This document shows, one piece after another, positions 8,288 to 17,221 of a stretch of 64,000 nucleotides of DNA. The first letter of the stretch is position 1; the number at the start of each line of letters is the position of its first letter. Where the stretch lies: contig NZ_BMCN01000001.1 of NCBI RefSeq assembly GCF_014635205.1, positions 1,146,114 through 1,210,113 of the forward strand, given 5' to 3'. The notes beneath the pieces are model-generated. The model saw only the letters and a program-made list of their open reading frames with translations, did not search any database and was not told the origin of the DNA. A program made the position numbers and the translations under genes. Source of the stretch: Jeotgalicoccus aerolatus. Lineage in GTDB: Bacteria; Bacillota; Bacilli; Staphylococcales; Salinicoccaceae.

Positions 8288-9380
8288 ACCATTATTAAAT
8301 GTTGAAAATCTCGAGCAGCACTTCCCGATTAAAGGCGGATTTTTCGGCCGTACAGTCAACCACGTTAAAGCCGTTGACGGCATCACTTTTTCAATCGATA
8401 AAGGTGAAACTGTCGCTGTCGTCGGTGAATCCGGCTGCGGTAAATCAACGACCGGCCGCGCTATCCTCCGTTTGGACGAACCGACCGGCGGTAAAGTTGA
8501 ATTTGAAGGCCAGGATGTTCTCGCCATGTCTAAAGATGAAATGCGCAAGATGAGAAAAGATATGCAGATCATCTTCCAGGATCCATATGCATCATTAAAC
8601 CCGCGTAAAACAGTCAGACAGACACTGTGGGAAGCCATGGATATTCAAAAAGTCGTTCCGAGAAAAGAACGCAATGCACGCATTATCGAGCTGATGGAAA
8701 CAGTTGGGCTGCAAAAACACCAGATTGACCGCTACCCGCACGAATTCTCAGGCGGACAGCGCCAGCGTATCGGTATTGCCCGTGCTTTATCAGTAAATCC
8801 TAAACTCATCATTTGTGATGAAGCAGTATCAGCGCTGGACGTTTCAATCCAGGCACAAGTACTCAACCTGCTGAAAAGATTGCAGCGCGAACTCGGCCTG
8901 ACTTATCTCTTTATCTCACATGACCTTGGAGTCGTCCGTCACATTGCTGACCGTATCGTCGTAATGTACCTAGGTAAAATTGTCGAAGTCGGAGATACAG
9001 AATCTATTTTTGAAAACCCTCAGCACCCGTATACAAAAGCATTATTATCAGCAATCCCTGTACCGGATCCGAAGAAAAAATCACAGCGTATATTCCTGCG
9101 CGGTGACGTTCCTTCACCTATTGATCCGCCGACAGGCTGCCGATTCCATACGAGATGCCCGTTCGCGACAGACCACTGCCGAACAGCTGAACCGCATTTG
9201 GAACAAAAAGATACTCAATTTGAAGGTTTCCACAAAGTATCTTGTCACTACGCCCTCGATATTCAGGATGGAAAACACGAACCGCAGTATGAAATGTACA
9301 ACGTTCGTAAAATTCTTGATGATGAAGGCGAAGAAGCAGCAACAGAAGACAGTGAAGCATTTTCAAAAACAGAAAAATAG
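8277..9380 (+). CDS. oppF: peptide ABC transporter ATP-binding protein OppF
   Basis: 367 residues. Walker A GESGCGKS is at residues 50-57, the signature is FSGGQRQR, and Walker B is LIICDEAVSALD. A C-terminal oligopeptide/dipeptide extension carries GCRFHTRCPFATDHC. An additional acidic tail of about 40 residues after the usual domain end is longer than in most OppF proteins. It is translationally coupled to oppD (11-base overlap) and is the last gene before a strong terminator. Confidence 0.92.
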   Translation: MPNKPLLNVENLEQHFPIKGGFFGRTVNHVKAVDGITFSIDKGETVAVVGESGCGKSTTGRAILRLDEPTGGKVEFEGQDVLAMSKDEMRKMRKDMQIIFQDPYASLNPRKTVRQTLWEAMDIQKVVPRKERNARIIELMETVGLQKHQIDRYPHEFSGGQRQRIGIARALSVNPKLIICDEAVSALDVSIQAQVLNLLKRLQRELGLTYLFISHDLGVVRHIADRIVVMYLGKIVEVGDTESIFENPQHPYTKALLSAIPVPDPKKKSQRIFLRGDVPSPIDPPTGCRFHTRCPFATDHCRTAEPHLEQKDTQFEGFHKVSCHYALDIQDGKHEPQYEMYNVRKILDDEGEEAATEDSEAFSKTEK

Positions 9381-9393
9381 TATGATGATAAAG

Positions 9394-9429
9394 CCCGGTA
9401 ATCCGACATTTGGATTGCCGGGTATTTTT
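9394..9429 (+). terminator. intrinsic terminator of the opp operon
   Basis: CCCGGTAATCC (9394-9404) pairs with GGATTGCCGGG (9412-9422) over a seven-base loop and is followed by TATTTTTG. Confidence 0.9.
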
Positions 9430-9483
9430 GTGCAGCTGGAAAGATCGGATTATCTTGACGTTGGATTTCACAACATTCATACA

Positions 9484-9514
9484 AAAATCCCCCGCTCACA
9501 TGAGCAGGGGATTT
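9484..9514 (-). terminator. intrinsic terminator after the DUF456 gene
   Basis: Read on the minus strand, TCCCCTGCTC and GAGCGGGGGA form a stem with a four-base loop followed by a T-run. It closes the LysR/MFS/DUF456 unit. Confidence 0.85.
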
Positions 9515-9520
9515 AACCAA

Positions 9521-10003
9521 CTAATATAAGAATACATCCAGCAGGAAGAACATAATCAGGAAGATGTATACAATAATGTCGAAGACAGCACTGGAAATAA
9601 AGGCCAAGAATGAGCCGATCGATGCTTTCAGCGCTTTGTTCATATCTTTAATCTGTATAAATTCTACGACGAAAACAAATACAAATGGTACGAAGAGAAC
9701 GCCAAACGGCGGGTAGATAAACATACCGATAACAGCTCCGATAATGGCTGCCAATTCCCCTTTTTTACTGCCTCCGAATTTCTTAACAAAATAGCTGTTC
9801 GCAGCGACGTCGCTAATTAGTGCAACGACCGTCAGCGATGCTGCGATTACCCAGAACATCCATGACAGTTCGTCACCGATGAAGAAGTTATATACTAAAA
9901 ATCCGACCCAAAACATGAGCACTGACGGGAGGACCGGGTAAATAATACCGGCGAATCCCAGTACAAATGCTGCAATGACGATGAGCCATAAGAAAATGTC
10001 CAT
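9521..10003 (-). CDS. DUF456 family membrane protein
   Basis: 160 residues, almost entirely hydrophobic with about four to five membrane spans. The glycine-rich segment GSKKGELAAIIGAVIGMFI and the central PPFG match the DUF456 family, small integral membrane proteins of unknown function common in Bacillales. The start is ATG at 10003, which shares one base with the TGA of the MFS gene (overlap TGATG), so it is translationally coupled. A TTG three bases upstream is less likely. Confidence 0.85.
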   Translation of the reverse strand: MDIFLWLIVIAAFVLGFAGIIYPVLPSVLMFWVGFLVYNFFIGDELSWMFWVIAASLTVVALISDVAANSYFVKKFGGSKKGELAAIIGAVIGMFIYPPFGVLFVPFVFVFVVEFIQIKDMNKALKASIGSFLAFISSAVFDIIVYIFLIMFFLLDVFLY

Positions 10004-11208
10004 CAAATGTCTCCTTTTCTTACTTCTTTTTTAGTAAAGAAGAAGAGTATAAATGCTGTAAATAAAAATGCGGCGCTGATATAAAATGAATTCTCGACGC
10101 CAAATGTATCGTTAGCAATACCGCCGAGCAAGTTGCCGAGCAGCTGGCCGACGATCATTGCGTTCGCAAACAGCGTCGAGGCGTATCCCGGAAATTGCGG
10201 CAGCAGGTCTTGGAAATAACTGATACCAAGTCCGAGCAATATTGCCAGGAATAAAGCTAAAGGCAGCTGACCGATTAACATCATCGTATAACTCTCAAAT
10301 ATGCCAATCGATAAAAAGTAAAAGCCGCCGATAAAGCCTGCGACAATTAATAGTGTTTTCGATGAAACTCGTGATGCGATGTATCCCATAAATATCATCA
10401 GAGGGACTTCAAGTCCCGCACATAGACTGGCGAGGATTCCGACTGCACTGTCCGCTTCGCCCAAATAGCCGGTAACGAACAGCGGCATATTTAGTAAGTA
10501 CATCCATTGTCCCACGTGCAGGAAGACAAATGCAATAAAAGGAATAAAGAGTGTCAGACTCTTCATCAAGTTAGGACTTTTCGGCTCTTCATAATTCGTA
10601 ATTTCAATCGTCTTATCCACTGCGGGCGGATTTGAGTTTTTAATTAAAAAGCTCGCTATAAAGACGACTATAAACATAATCACCGTCCCAAAGAATAGGC
10701 CGGTAAAGTCGTAACGGGCTAAGAGCAGTGACCCGACTAACGGTCCGAACAGAAAGCCGAAGCTGAACATCGAACGCAGTATAGTATTCGCCATCACAGC
10801 AAGGCTCGATCGGTACTGGTTAATCGATTCACGGGCTGATGCGTAAAGCTGCGGCATTGCTGGTGCGCCGAGTGAAAAGAATATGATATAAGAAATGATC
10901 AGTATCCATGTATTTGGAATAATTAAGAAGCTGACAAATGCCATAATCTGCATGAATAGAGCAGCGATGATTAAATATTTCCTGTCGAATTTCAGCCTGT
11001 CGCTGTATCGCCCAATAATAGTATTAACGAAAAAACTGCCGACTGCAGCTGCGGCCATGAATATGCCGTAGCTCGTCGTGGACATGCCATGTACTTCAGT
11101 CATAAATATAACGAGGAACGGCGTCGTAATTGCCACTGCCATTCCAAGCATAGTCATATTGGATAGGAACAATTTATAGTTTTGAATTTGGAATAAGTCT
11201 TTTATCAT
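10003..11208 (-). CDS. MFS transporter, sugar efflux (SetA-like) type
   Basis: 401 residues with about twelve membrane spans. The loop GRYSDRLKFDRKYLI between spans 2 and 3 is the MFS signature GxxxDRxxRR in degenerate form. The sequence around MPQLYASARESINQYRSS resembles the sugar efflux transporter (SET) group. It lies 15 bases downstream of the lysR-type gene on the same strand, which suggests direct control by or coexpression with that regulator. The exported compound is not evident. Confidence 0.8.
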   Translation of the reverse strand: MIKDLFQIQNYKLFLSNMTMLGMAVAITTPFLVIFMTEVHGMSTTSYGIFMAAAAVGSFFVNTIIGRYSDRLKFDRKYLIIAALFMQIMAFVSFLIIPNTWILIISYIIFFSLGAPAMPQLYASARESINQYRSSLAVMANTILRSMFSFGFLFGPLVGSLLLARYDFTGLFFGTVIMFIVVFIASFLIKNSNPPAVDKTIEITNYEEPKSPNLMKSLTLFIPFIAFVFLHVGQWMYLLNMPLFVTGYLGEADSAVGILASLCAGLEVPLMIFMGYIASRVSSKTLLIVAGFIGGFYFLSIGIFESYTMMLIGQLPLALFLAILLGLGISYFQDLLPQFPGYASTLFANAMIVGQLLGNLLGGIANDTFGVENSFYISAAFLFTAFILFFFTKKEVRKGDI

Positions 11209-11223
11209 CTTCGTCCCCCGGTT

Positions 11224-12084
11224 TTACTGCTCATTGGATAATGAGTCCTGTTTAATTAAGTTGATAAACGACTCTACCTGCGGCAGCATTAATACGCTTT
11301 TGTCGTATGAAATGTAAGTGTCGCGCGTTAACGGTTTGTCACCCGCCATCACTTCTTCAATATGATAATTATCGAGGTCCAGGCCTTCCAGCACCAGTTC
11401 AGGCAGTACTGTTATGCCGACTTTTTTCCTGAGTAGTTCGCGGCAGGTCGTAATCTGGTCAACGAAGATCTGCGGTTCGTACTTCGTATTAAAACGCTCT
11501 TCAAAGTAGTTTTTAATATGTGTAATATAATCGGGATCTGCCTGGAATTCAATCACTGCCAAGTCTTCAAAATCCACATCTTTCGGTGTGACCAGATAGT
11601 GCTTATCACTGTAGAGCAATTCGTTTTCCTTATTTAAAATCCGGGAGCCGCGCACAATCGATAAGTGATAGTCGCCCTGATTGGCAATAATATCCTTCGT
11701 CGAACCCACATCAATTTTAACATTAACGCTCGGAAAATCATTTAAATATTTCGCAAGAATATCCGGTAAAATCGTATAGCCGATTAACGACGATACACCG
11801 ATGGAAATTTTCCCTTCGATTTCTCCTTCATTCGCCTGGATATAATCTTTCACCAGACGCTCTTCATCGACAACTTTTTTAGCATGGGCAATAATTCTCT
11901 CTCCGACGCCTGTCGTATATAATGCTTTTTTCGTTCTGATAAAAATCTGCACGCCCCACTCGTCCTCTATTGACTTCAGACGCTGACTGACTGCCGGCTG
12001 AGATATGTATAACTTTTCAGCAGCTTTACGCAAGGTTTTCGCTTCGCTTAATGTTGCCAGTAAACGATAATCATCCACTTTCAC
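11224..12084 (-). CDS. LysR family transcriptional regulator
   Basis: 286 residues. The N-terminal winged helix-turn-helix covers about residues 1-60 with the LysR signature AAEKLYISQPAVSQRLKSIEDEWG. The rest forms the type 2 periplasmic-binding-like effector domain. The start is GTG at 12084, seven bases after GGAGG. It heads a three-gene minus-strand unit with an MFS transporter and a DUF456 protein, so its inducer may be the transporter's substrate. The ligand is unknown. Confidence 0.9.
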   Translation of the reverse strand: MKVDDYRLLATLSEAKTLRKAAEKLYISQPAVSQRLKSIEDEWGVQIFIRTKKALYTTGVGERIIAHAKKVVDEERLVKDYIQANEGEIEGKISIGVSSLIGYTILPDILAKYLNDFPSVNVKIDVGSTKDIIANQGDYHLSIVRGSRILNKENELLYSDKHYLVTPKDVDFEDLAVIEFQADPDYITHIKNYFEERFNTKYEPQIFVDQITTCRELLRKKVGITVLPELVLEGLDLDNYHIEEVMAGDKPLTRDTYISYDKSVLMLPQVESFINLIKQDSLSNEQ

Positions 12085-12100
12085 GACATTACCTCCAGAT

Positions 12101-12133
12101 AATAAGCCATCCGGCGCTTTGTGCGGATGGCTA
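12101..12133 (-). terminator. probable terminator after the DUF402 gene
   Basis: AGCCATCCG and CGGATGGCT form a stem with an internal loop of about ten bases; the minus-strand tail TTATTAT is only weakly T-rich, and the DUF402 stop codon lies at its edge. Confidence 0.5.
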
Positions 12134-12667
12134 CATTAATTTTTTAAGTTCTTTTAAACATGATGCTGCAAGTGTTTTAAACTGGCTGAAATCCTTATCG
12201 ATTTCATTCATAAGAGCGCGGGCAGTTTTATAAGCAAAATCTTTTTCTTCCTCACTGATAATTCCTTTTTTAAAGGCACGCTTAATATCGTCTTCGTCGA
12301 CCAGTTCGTAACGGCCGTCCGGCAGGACGAGCACATCCAGGTAAAGATCTTCCCGGCGTGCCTTGCCAAGTTCTAAAGTGTGAGAATAATTTATATCAAA
12401 ATAATATTGAATTTCCTGCCATCGTTCATCGTACATTACTGTAATACTGTAATTCCTTTTCTCAGGAAGGAGCTGCATCCATTTAAAATTGTTTGCCACA
12501 ACTAACGTATCTTCACCGACGACGGGAACAGTCAACGGTTCACGGACTTTATGCATATGAATCATACCTGCCAAAATCTTTTCATTTTGATAGGTCAGGA
12601 TTGTTTCGTCATATTTTGAGCGCACAAGCCGCCGCCATTTTTTCTTATCCAGATACTTAGTTTTCAT
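12131..12667 (-). CDS. DUF402 family protein, probable nucleoside di/triphosphate phosphatase
   Basis: About 178 residues. The segment WMQLLPEKRNYSITVMYD through YFDINY matches the DUF402 fold. Characterised relatives hydrolyse nucleoside di- or triphosphates or a nucleotide-phosphonate bond (FomD) with metal bound by acidic residues; DVLVLPDGRYELVDEDD supplies such residues here. The start is ATG at 12667, nine bases after AGGAG; the ATG at 12676 touches the ribosome binding site and is unlikely. It stands alone between two terminators. Confidence 0.8.
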   Translation of the reverse strand: MKTKYLDKKKWRRLVRSKYDETILTYQNEKILAGMIHMHKVREPLTVPVVGEDTLVVANNFKWMQLLPEKRNYSITVMYDERWQEIQYYFDINYSHTLELGKARREDLYLDVLVLPDGRYELVDEDDIKRAFKKGIISEEEKDFAYKTARALMNEIDKDFSQFKTLAASCLKELKKLM

Positions 12668-12703
12668 GGCATTCATCTCCTAAATATAAGTATACAAAAA
12701 AAT

Positions 12704-12749
12704 GAAAACAAAAGTATAGAGATAGGCATTAATTTTACCTATCTCTATA
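12704..12749 (-). terminator. intrinsic terminator of the YtrABC-type operon
   Basis: A twelve-base perfect stem, TATAGAGATAGG pairing with CCTATCTCTATA, is followed on the minus strand by CTTTTGTTTTC. Confidence 0.85.
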
Positions 12750-12764
12750 ACTTTTTCTTATATT

Positions 12765-14723
12765 CTATTGGATAGCGATTATGCTGAAATCTATGTCTGC
12801 AGCATAATCCTCACTTGTTGCAGTGTAATTTGGATAGCTGAACAGCAGCAGTTTATTCCCTTCAGGTGCCAGTTCTCCATTATTTACTGCCGTTAGAGTC
12901 TCTTCTTTCTCTGCTTCGGACAGGGCTTTAAGATTATACTTCTCAGTCAGTTCTTCTATATTTAAGCTGTGGTAGTCTGTAAAGAAGTCCGCCATATCTG
13001 CCTGCTCAGGTTCTGCCACATACATTGCACTGGATTGATCAAGAAATAGTGTATCTGAAACCGAGATGTCAGATGCATGAATTCTATCGAGCACTGCCGA
13101 ATTGTAAATAGAGCTGAAGCCTGATTCATAATTATTTTTATAATTTGCAGACATTTCGACTTGGCCGGTCTGGTTAACAATATACGGATTATAAGACATT
13201 AATGCATCCGTGTTTTCTTTATAATCATCGATGAATGATTTGTCTGCATTGACCATTCCGCTGAACAGAATTAAGTCAATCATGTCAGGATGCTGTTTTA
13301 AGTTCGCCAGAAAATCAGAATTAATATCGTACTGACTATTTTTCAAGTTATTCACATCTGCAAATAGCGGTGCATCCGCTTTAAGCGTACTGAAACTCCG
13401 GCTCATTACAGTCCCGTCTGTCATCTTATATTTGATATTCAAGATTGCAGTTTCTTCACCGCTGTAATTACCGGGAACGGATTTTTCTTGAACTGCCGCT
13501 TCATGAATATTAACGGCATTTTGAATCGTTCTTGGATGATTATCATATAAAAATCCATCTTCAAAATATTCTTCGATTGATATATTCGTATAATATTCAT
13601 AGTCAGATGACACATAGACACTGTCGACTTTTGAAGCCTCCGGCACGCTGCTTGTATAATTGCTCCATGCAGGGATGAAGATTGCCCAGAATACACCGAT
13701 TACGATTAAAGTAAGCAGAAAAGTTTTCCAGTTCATATCGATTTTCGCGTTTTTCTGGAACAGCATTTCCGCAATGATATAAGTGACAATTGCCCCGATA
13801 ATAAAACCGACGATTGATATCGTCACGGATAAAGGAATAAAAAGCAGGGATACCGCCGTCCCCATGGCGAGCATTCCACCTGTACTCAGCACTGCAACTA
13901 AAGCAGATTTCAGCCACTGGTAATTAAAACTGTCAGTGACATATTCATTTTTTCTGTAACGGTAAAGTACGAAGGACAGCAGGAGCAGCACTGCAGCAAT
14001 TATCGCCCAGACTAAATTGAGTGTTACATCTAAGCCGCTGTACAGCTGAGTGACTGCAATATATGGAAAGGTCGCATTTAATACAGGCTCAGAATGTTCG
14101 ATAAATGACTGCGAAATACCATCAAATAGTACCGCTGCTGCGCCGTATATGAGTCCCCATAGAGCCAGCGGCAAAAACAGCGCCAGCAGAATCATTTGCA
14201 GATGCAGGAAAATACCATTTACTAAAAATCCCGCGAACACTGATATTAAAAAGATTACACAGTTAACAAAGATTGAATACAGCAGCCACTTCCCTATTTC
14301 CATCAAAGCAATTTCCGGTATAAAAACAATGCGTTCAAGGAGCAGGATCACTGCTGTAATAAGCAGCGGAATTGTGATTGCTGCAAAACCAGTCATTAAA
14401 GCATGCGTCAATACAGCAGTGCGTTTTATCGGTAAACTGTGCATGAAATCGGACGATGCTTCATCGTTTAAATAGTTGAGTAAAAACATTGCTAAAAACA
14501 CTGCGAAAATCATTCCGATAATAATTTGTCCCGCTGACATCTGAAACAGCAAATTGTCCGGCATTGTATAACCCGGTATTAGATCACGGTCATAAGTGAC
14601 AATCCAAAGCGACAGCGGCAGCGCGATAATATTCATCGCCATAAAGACCACTGTCAGCCAAAATATCGTCCCGCTGAAATGGGAAAACAGTCCTTTATTC
14701 AACAATGATGTTTGAGATTTCAT
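12765..14723 (-). CDS. ABC transporter permease with large extracellular domain (YtrC-like)
   Basis: About 652 residues. About ten hydrophobic spans in the first half include SLPIKRTAVLTHAL, the cytoplasmic motif of ABC-2 exporters of this group. From about residue 365 follows a long hydrophilic domain, as in the DUF6449 region of YtrC-like proteins. The start is ATG at 14723 behind GGGGGAG. Its first 29 bases overlap the end of the ATPase gene, so the two are coupled. With the ATPase and the YtrA-type regulator it makes a drug or wall-stress export system like ytrABC; related staphylococcal systems export amphipathic peptides. Substrate not evident. Confidence 0.8.
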   Translation of the reverse strand: MKSQTSLLNKGLFSHFSGTIFWLTVVFMAMNIIALPLSLWIVTYDRDLIPGYTMPDNLLFQMSAGQIIIGMIFAVFLAMFLLNYLNDEASSDFMHSLPIKRTAVLTHALMTGFAAITIPLLITAVILLLERIVFIPEIALMEIGKWLLYSIFVNCVIFLISVFAGFLVNGIFLHLQMILLALFLPLALWGLIYGAAAVLFDGISQSFIEHSEPVLNATFPYIAVTQLYSGLDVTLNLVWAIIAAVLLLLSFVLYRYRKNEYVTDSFNYQWLKSALVAVLSTGGMLAMGTAVSLLFIPLSVTISIVGFIIGAIVTYIIAEMLFQKNAKIDMNWKTFLLTLIVIGVFWAIFIPAWSNYTSSVPEASKVDSVYVSSDYEYYTNISIEEYFEDGFLYDNHPRTIQNAVNIHEAAVQEKSVPGNYSGEETAILNIKYKMTDGTVMSRSFSTLKADAPLFADVNNLKNSQYDINSDFLANLKQHPDMIDLILFSGMVNADKSFIDDYKENTDALMSYNPYIVNQTGQVEMSANYKNNYESGFSSIYNSAVLDRIHASDISVSDTLFLDQSSAMYVAEPEQADMADFFTDYHSLNIEELTEKYNLKALSEAEKEETLTAVNNGELAPEGNKLLLFSYPNYTATSEDYAADIDFSIIAIQ

Positions 14724-15600
14724 AACCGAGCTCCCCCATTTCATAAGTAAATATTTCTTCCAGTGTTAAAGGCAAAATGTCGTACATCAGCGGATTGTAC
14801 TTCGTCACCTTTTCTTCCAGCTGATCGATATTCCCCTTAACGATACATGTAATAATACGTCCTTTAGTTTTATGATGGACGATGTTTAAATCTGTAAAAA
14901 ATTCATCGCCAGGCAGTTCTTTAAAAGCAATCTGCAGTTTGCAGTGTGTGCCTCTAATATCTGTCAGCTCTTTATGATACAAAATTTTTCCATCGTGCAT
15001 AATCGACACGGAGTCACACAGATCTTCCATTTCTCGTAAGTTATGGCTCGAAGCGACCACTGTCATATTATGATTGGCAATATCCTGCATTAATATATTT
15101 TTGACCTGCTTGCGCATAATCGGATCCAGGCCGTCGAATGGTTCATCAAGCAGCATAACTTTCGGTCTCGCTGAGAAAGCCAGAATGAATGCCGCCTGCC
15201 GCTTCATCCCTTTTGACATCTGATTCAGCTGTTTGTCAGTCACAATGCCAAAATGTGCAGCCAGCTGTCTAAAGCGGTCATCTGACCAGTTTTTATACAT
15301 CGTTTTATAAAACTTAGCCATCTTTTTTAAAGTCGCACCCTTAAAGAAAAACGGTATATCATGCATGAAAATTACGTCGCTTTTAACTGAAGGATTTTCA
15401 AAAATATTGTTGTCATCATAAGTTACACTGCCAGTGTCAGCCTTATAAATTCCCGACATCACTTTCATTAGCGTCGTTTTCCCCGCCCCGTTTGATCCCA
15501 GTAAACCGTGAATTGTTCCTTCTTCAACACTTAAATCTATATGCTCCACTGCTTTCTTTTTGCCGAAACTTTTGTCTGCACCATTTACTGCGAGCTTCAT
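14695..15600 (-). CDS. ABC transporter ATP-binding protein (YtrB-like)
   Basis: 301 residues. Walker A is GSNGAGKT (about residues 35-42), the signature is MSKGMKRQ, and Walker B is VMLLDEPFDGLD, followed by the switch His in ASSHNLREME. The degenerate signature (SKG for SGG) is common in the YtrB/PmtA group. It overlaps the GntR gene by four bases (ATGA) and the permease gene by 29 bases. It energises the adjacent permease. Confidence 0.9.
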   Translation of the reverse strand: MKLAVNGADKSFGKKKAVEHIDLSVEEGTIHGLLGSNGAGKTTLMKVMSGIYKADTGSVTYDDNNIFENPSVKSDVIFMHDIPFFFKGATLKKMAKFYKTMYKNWSDDRFRQLAAHFGIVTDKQLNQMSKGMKRQAAFILAFSARPKVMLLDEPFDGLDPIMRKQVKNILMQDIANHNMTVVASSHNLREMEDLCDSVSIMHDGKILYHKELTDIRGTHCKLQIAFKELPGDEFFTDLNIVHHKTKGRIITCIVKGNIDQLEEKVTKYNPLMYDILPLTLEEIFTYEMGELGYEISNIIVE

Positions 15601-15977
15601 TTCTTTCCCTCCTTCTCCTGTTGCACTTTATCTATTAATTTTTTTAAGTCATCTCCCGGAACTTCCAGAAAAACCAGTTCTTTTATTAAACGCTCAAGTT
15701 CTTCAGTTAAGCTGCTGATTCGCTCTTTGTTCATTACATCTGTCATATCATTCACAAAGCTCCCTTTTCCGGGACGGGAAATCACATACCCTTCCCTCTC
15801 CAATTCTCTGTAAGCCTTTTGGATCGTGTTGGGGTTTATAGTGAGTTCCTGGGCCAGACTTCTGACTGACGGCAGCTGCTCACCCGGCGTCAGCACCCCT
15901 TGAATGATTAAACGTTTTACATTTTCGGTCAGCTGCTCATAAATCGGCACACGACTCTTCACATCGATATCAAACAC
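15597..15977 (-). CDS. GntR family regulator, YtrA subfamily
   Basis: 126 residues. A winged helix-turn-helix (IYEQLTENVKRLI to GYVISRPGKGSFV) is followed by a short helical dimerisation tail, the YtrA layout. The start is GTG at 15977, since AGGAGGTGG stands seven bases upstream; an ATG at 16061 would lie inside the promoter. YtrA-type proteins repress their own ABC operon until an inducing wall-active compound appears. The promoter contains a repeated TGTACTAT that may be the operator. Confidence 0.88.
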   Translation of the reverse strand: MFDIDVKSRVPIYEQLTENVKRLIIQGVLTPGEQLPSVRSLAQELTINPNTIQKAYRELEREGYVISRPGKGSFVNDMTDVMNKERISSLTEELERLIKELVFLEVPGDDLKKLIDKVQQEKEGKK

Positions 15978-16023
15978 GTATCCACCTCCTGTCAGTTTTA
16001 CTGCAATAGCTGTATTACTTAAT

Positions 16024-16052
16024 ATAGTACAGATAGTACAGTGATCCGTCAA
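16024..16052 (-). promoter_or_regulatory. promoter and likely operator of the YtrA-type operon
   Basis: Minus strand TTGACG (16047-16052), 17-base spacer, TACTAT (16024-16029). The direct repeat TGTACTAT occurs twice across the spacer and -10, a plausible autoregulatory operator. Confidence 0.75.
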
Positions 16053-16086
16053 TATATACATTATCCGTTTAAAAAGAAATAAGTCC

Positions 16087-16115
16087 TTGATTTACAGACG
16101 GATTTTGTATATGAT
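16087..16115 (+). promoter_or_regulatory. promoter of the arg operon
   Basis: TTGATT (16087-16092), 17-base spacer, TATGAT (16110-16115), about 75 bases before argF. Confidence 0.65.
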
Positions 16116-16145
16116 AAACAACAACATTTTAATTATATTTATACA

Positions 16146-16173
16146 GTATAATGTATATTAATTATATAAATTA
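16146..16173. promoter_or_regulatory. candidate ARG box (ArgR/AhrC)
   Basis: The AT-rich stretch around AATGTATATTAATTATAT resembles the ARG box TNTGNATWWWWATNCANA with about three mismatches and lies between the predicted start of transcription and argF. AT-rich leaders give chance matches, so this is tentative. Confidence 0.4.
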
Positions 16174-16192
16174 ACGAAAAAGGAGTGTTTTA

Positions 16193-17200
16193 ATGCATTT
16201 TCAAGGAAAAAGTTTTTTAACAATCAGTGATTTTAATCGAAAAGAGGTCGAATATTTAATCGATTTCGCAATTCATTTAAAACACTTAAAGAAAAATAAT
16301 ATTCCTCACCAGTATTTAAAAGGCCAAAATATTGCGCTGCTGTTTGAAAAATCTTCAACGCGCACCCGTGCTGCATTTACCGTTGCAGCAAATGATCTCG
16401 GCGCTGCACCTGAATTTCTCGGTGCCAATGATATCCAGCTCGGCAAAAAAGAATCCGTCCAGGATACTGCAAAGATTTTAGGGAGCATGTTCGACGGCAT
16501 TGAATATAGAGGCGCCAGCCAGGCAGTCGTTGCTGATCTCGCCGAATATTCAGGGATTCCTGTCTGGAACGGTCTGACTGACGACTGGCATCCGACGCAG
16601 ATGATCGGAGACTTTATGACGATTAAAGAGGCTTTTGGTACATTCGACGGCATTAAACTCGTCTACTGCGGAGACGGCCGAAATAACGTTGCAAATTCAC
16701 TGCTCGTTACTGCTGCAATTCTCGGTGTTGATGTCACTATCGCTTCACCGGAATCTCTTTTCCCTGAAAAATCTTATATTCAGATGGCACAAGAATTTGC
16801 CAAAGAGAGCGGCTCTGCAGTAGAAATTACTGCCGATATTCACACTGCTGTTAACGGCGCTAACGTAATATACACCGACGTTTGGGTGTCTATGGGTGAA
16901 GAAGAACATTTTGAAGAACGCGTCAATTTGCTGCTGCCTTATCAGGTGAATGAATCATTATTAGAAAATGTCAGCGGAGACTTTATCTTCATGCATTGTC
17001 TGCCGGCCTTTCACGATACAAATACTGTTTACGGTAAAAATGTCGCTGAAGAGTACGGCATCGAAGAGATGGAAGTCACATCCGAAGTATTTAATGCTGA
17101 TTACGCCAAACAGTTTGAACAAGGAGAAAACCGCATGCATTCCATTAAAGCAATTATGGCAGCGACGAACGGTCATTTATTTATACCGGATTTAAAATAA
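16193..17200 (+). CDS. argF: ornithine carbamoyltransferase
   Basis: 335 residues. Converts carbamoyl phosphate and ornithine to citrulline. The carbamoyl-phosphate loop SSTRTR is at residues 54-59, HPTQ follows near residue 140, and the ornithine-side HCLP is at 268-271. Start ATG at 16193 behind AAGGAG. It opens an operon argF-argC-argJ-argB-argD, so the anabolic role is favoured over the catabolic ArcB, to which the family is very similar. Placing argF first rather than last is unusual for Bacillales. Confidence 0.92.
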   Translation: MHFQGKSFLTISDFNRKEVEYLIDFAIHLKHLKKNNIPHQYLKGQNIALLFEKSSTRTRAAFTVAANDLGAAPEFLGANDIQLGKKESVQDTAKILGSMFDGIEYRGASQAVVADLAEYSGIPVWNGLTDDWHPTQMIGDFMTIKEAFGTFDGIKLVYCGDGRNNVANSLLVTAAILGVDVTIASPESLFPEKSYIQMAQEFAKESGSAVEITADIHTAVNGANVIYTDVWVSMGEEEHFEERVNLLLPYQVNESLLENVSGDFIFMHCLPAFHDTNTVYGKNVAEEYGIEEMEVTSEVFNADYAKQFEQGENRMHSIKAIMAATNGHLFIPDLK

Positions 17201-17221
17201 TCATCATCAGGAGGTCATATT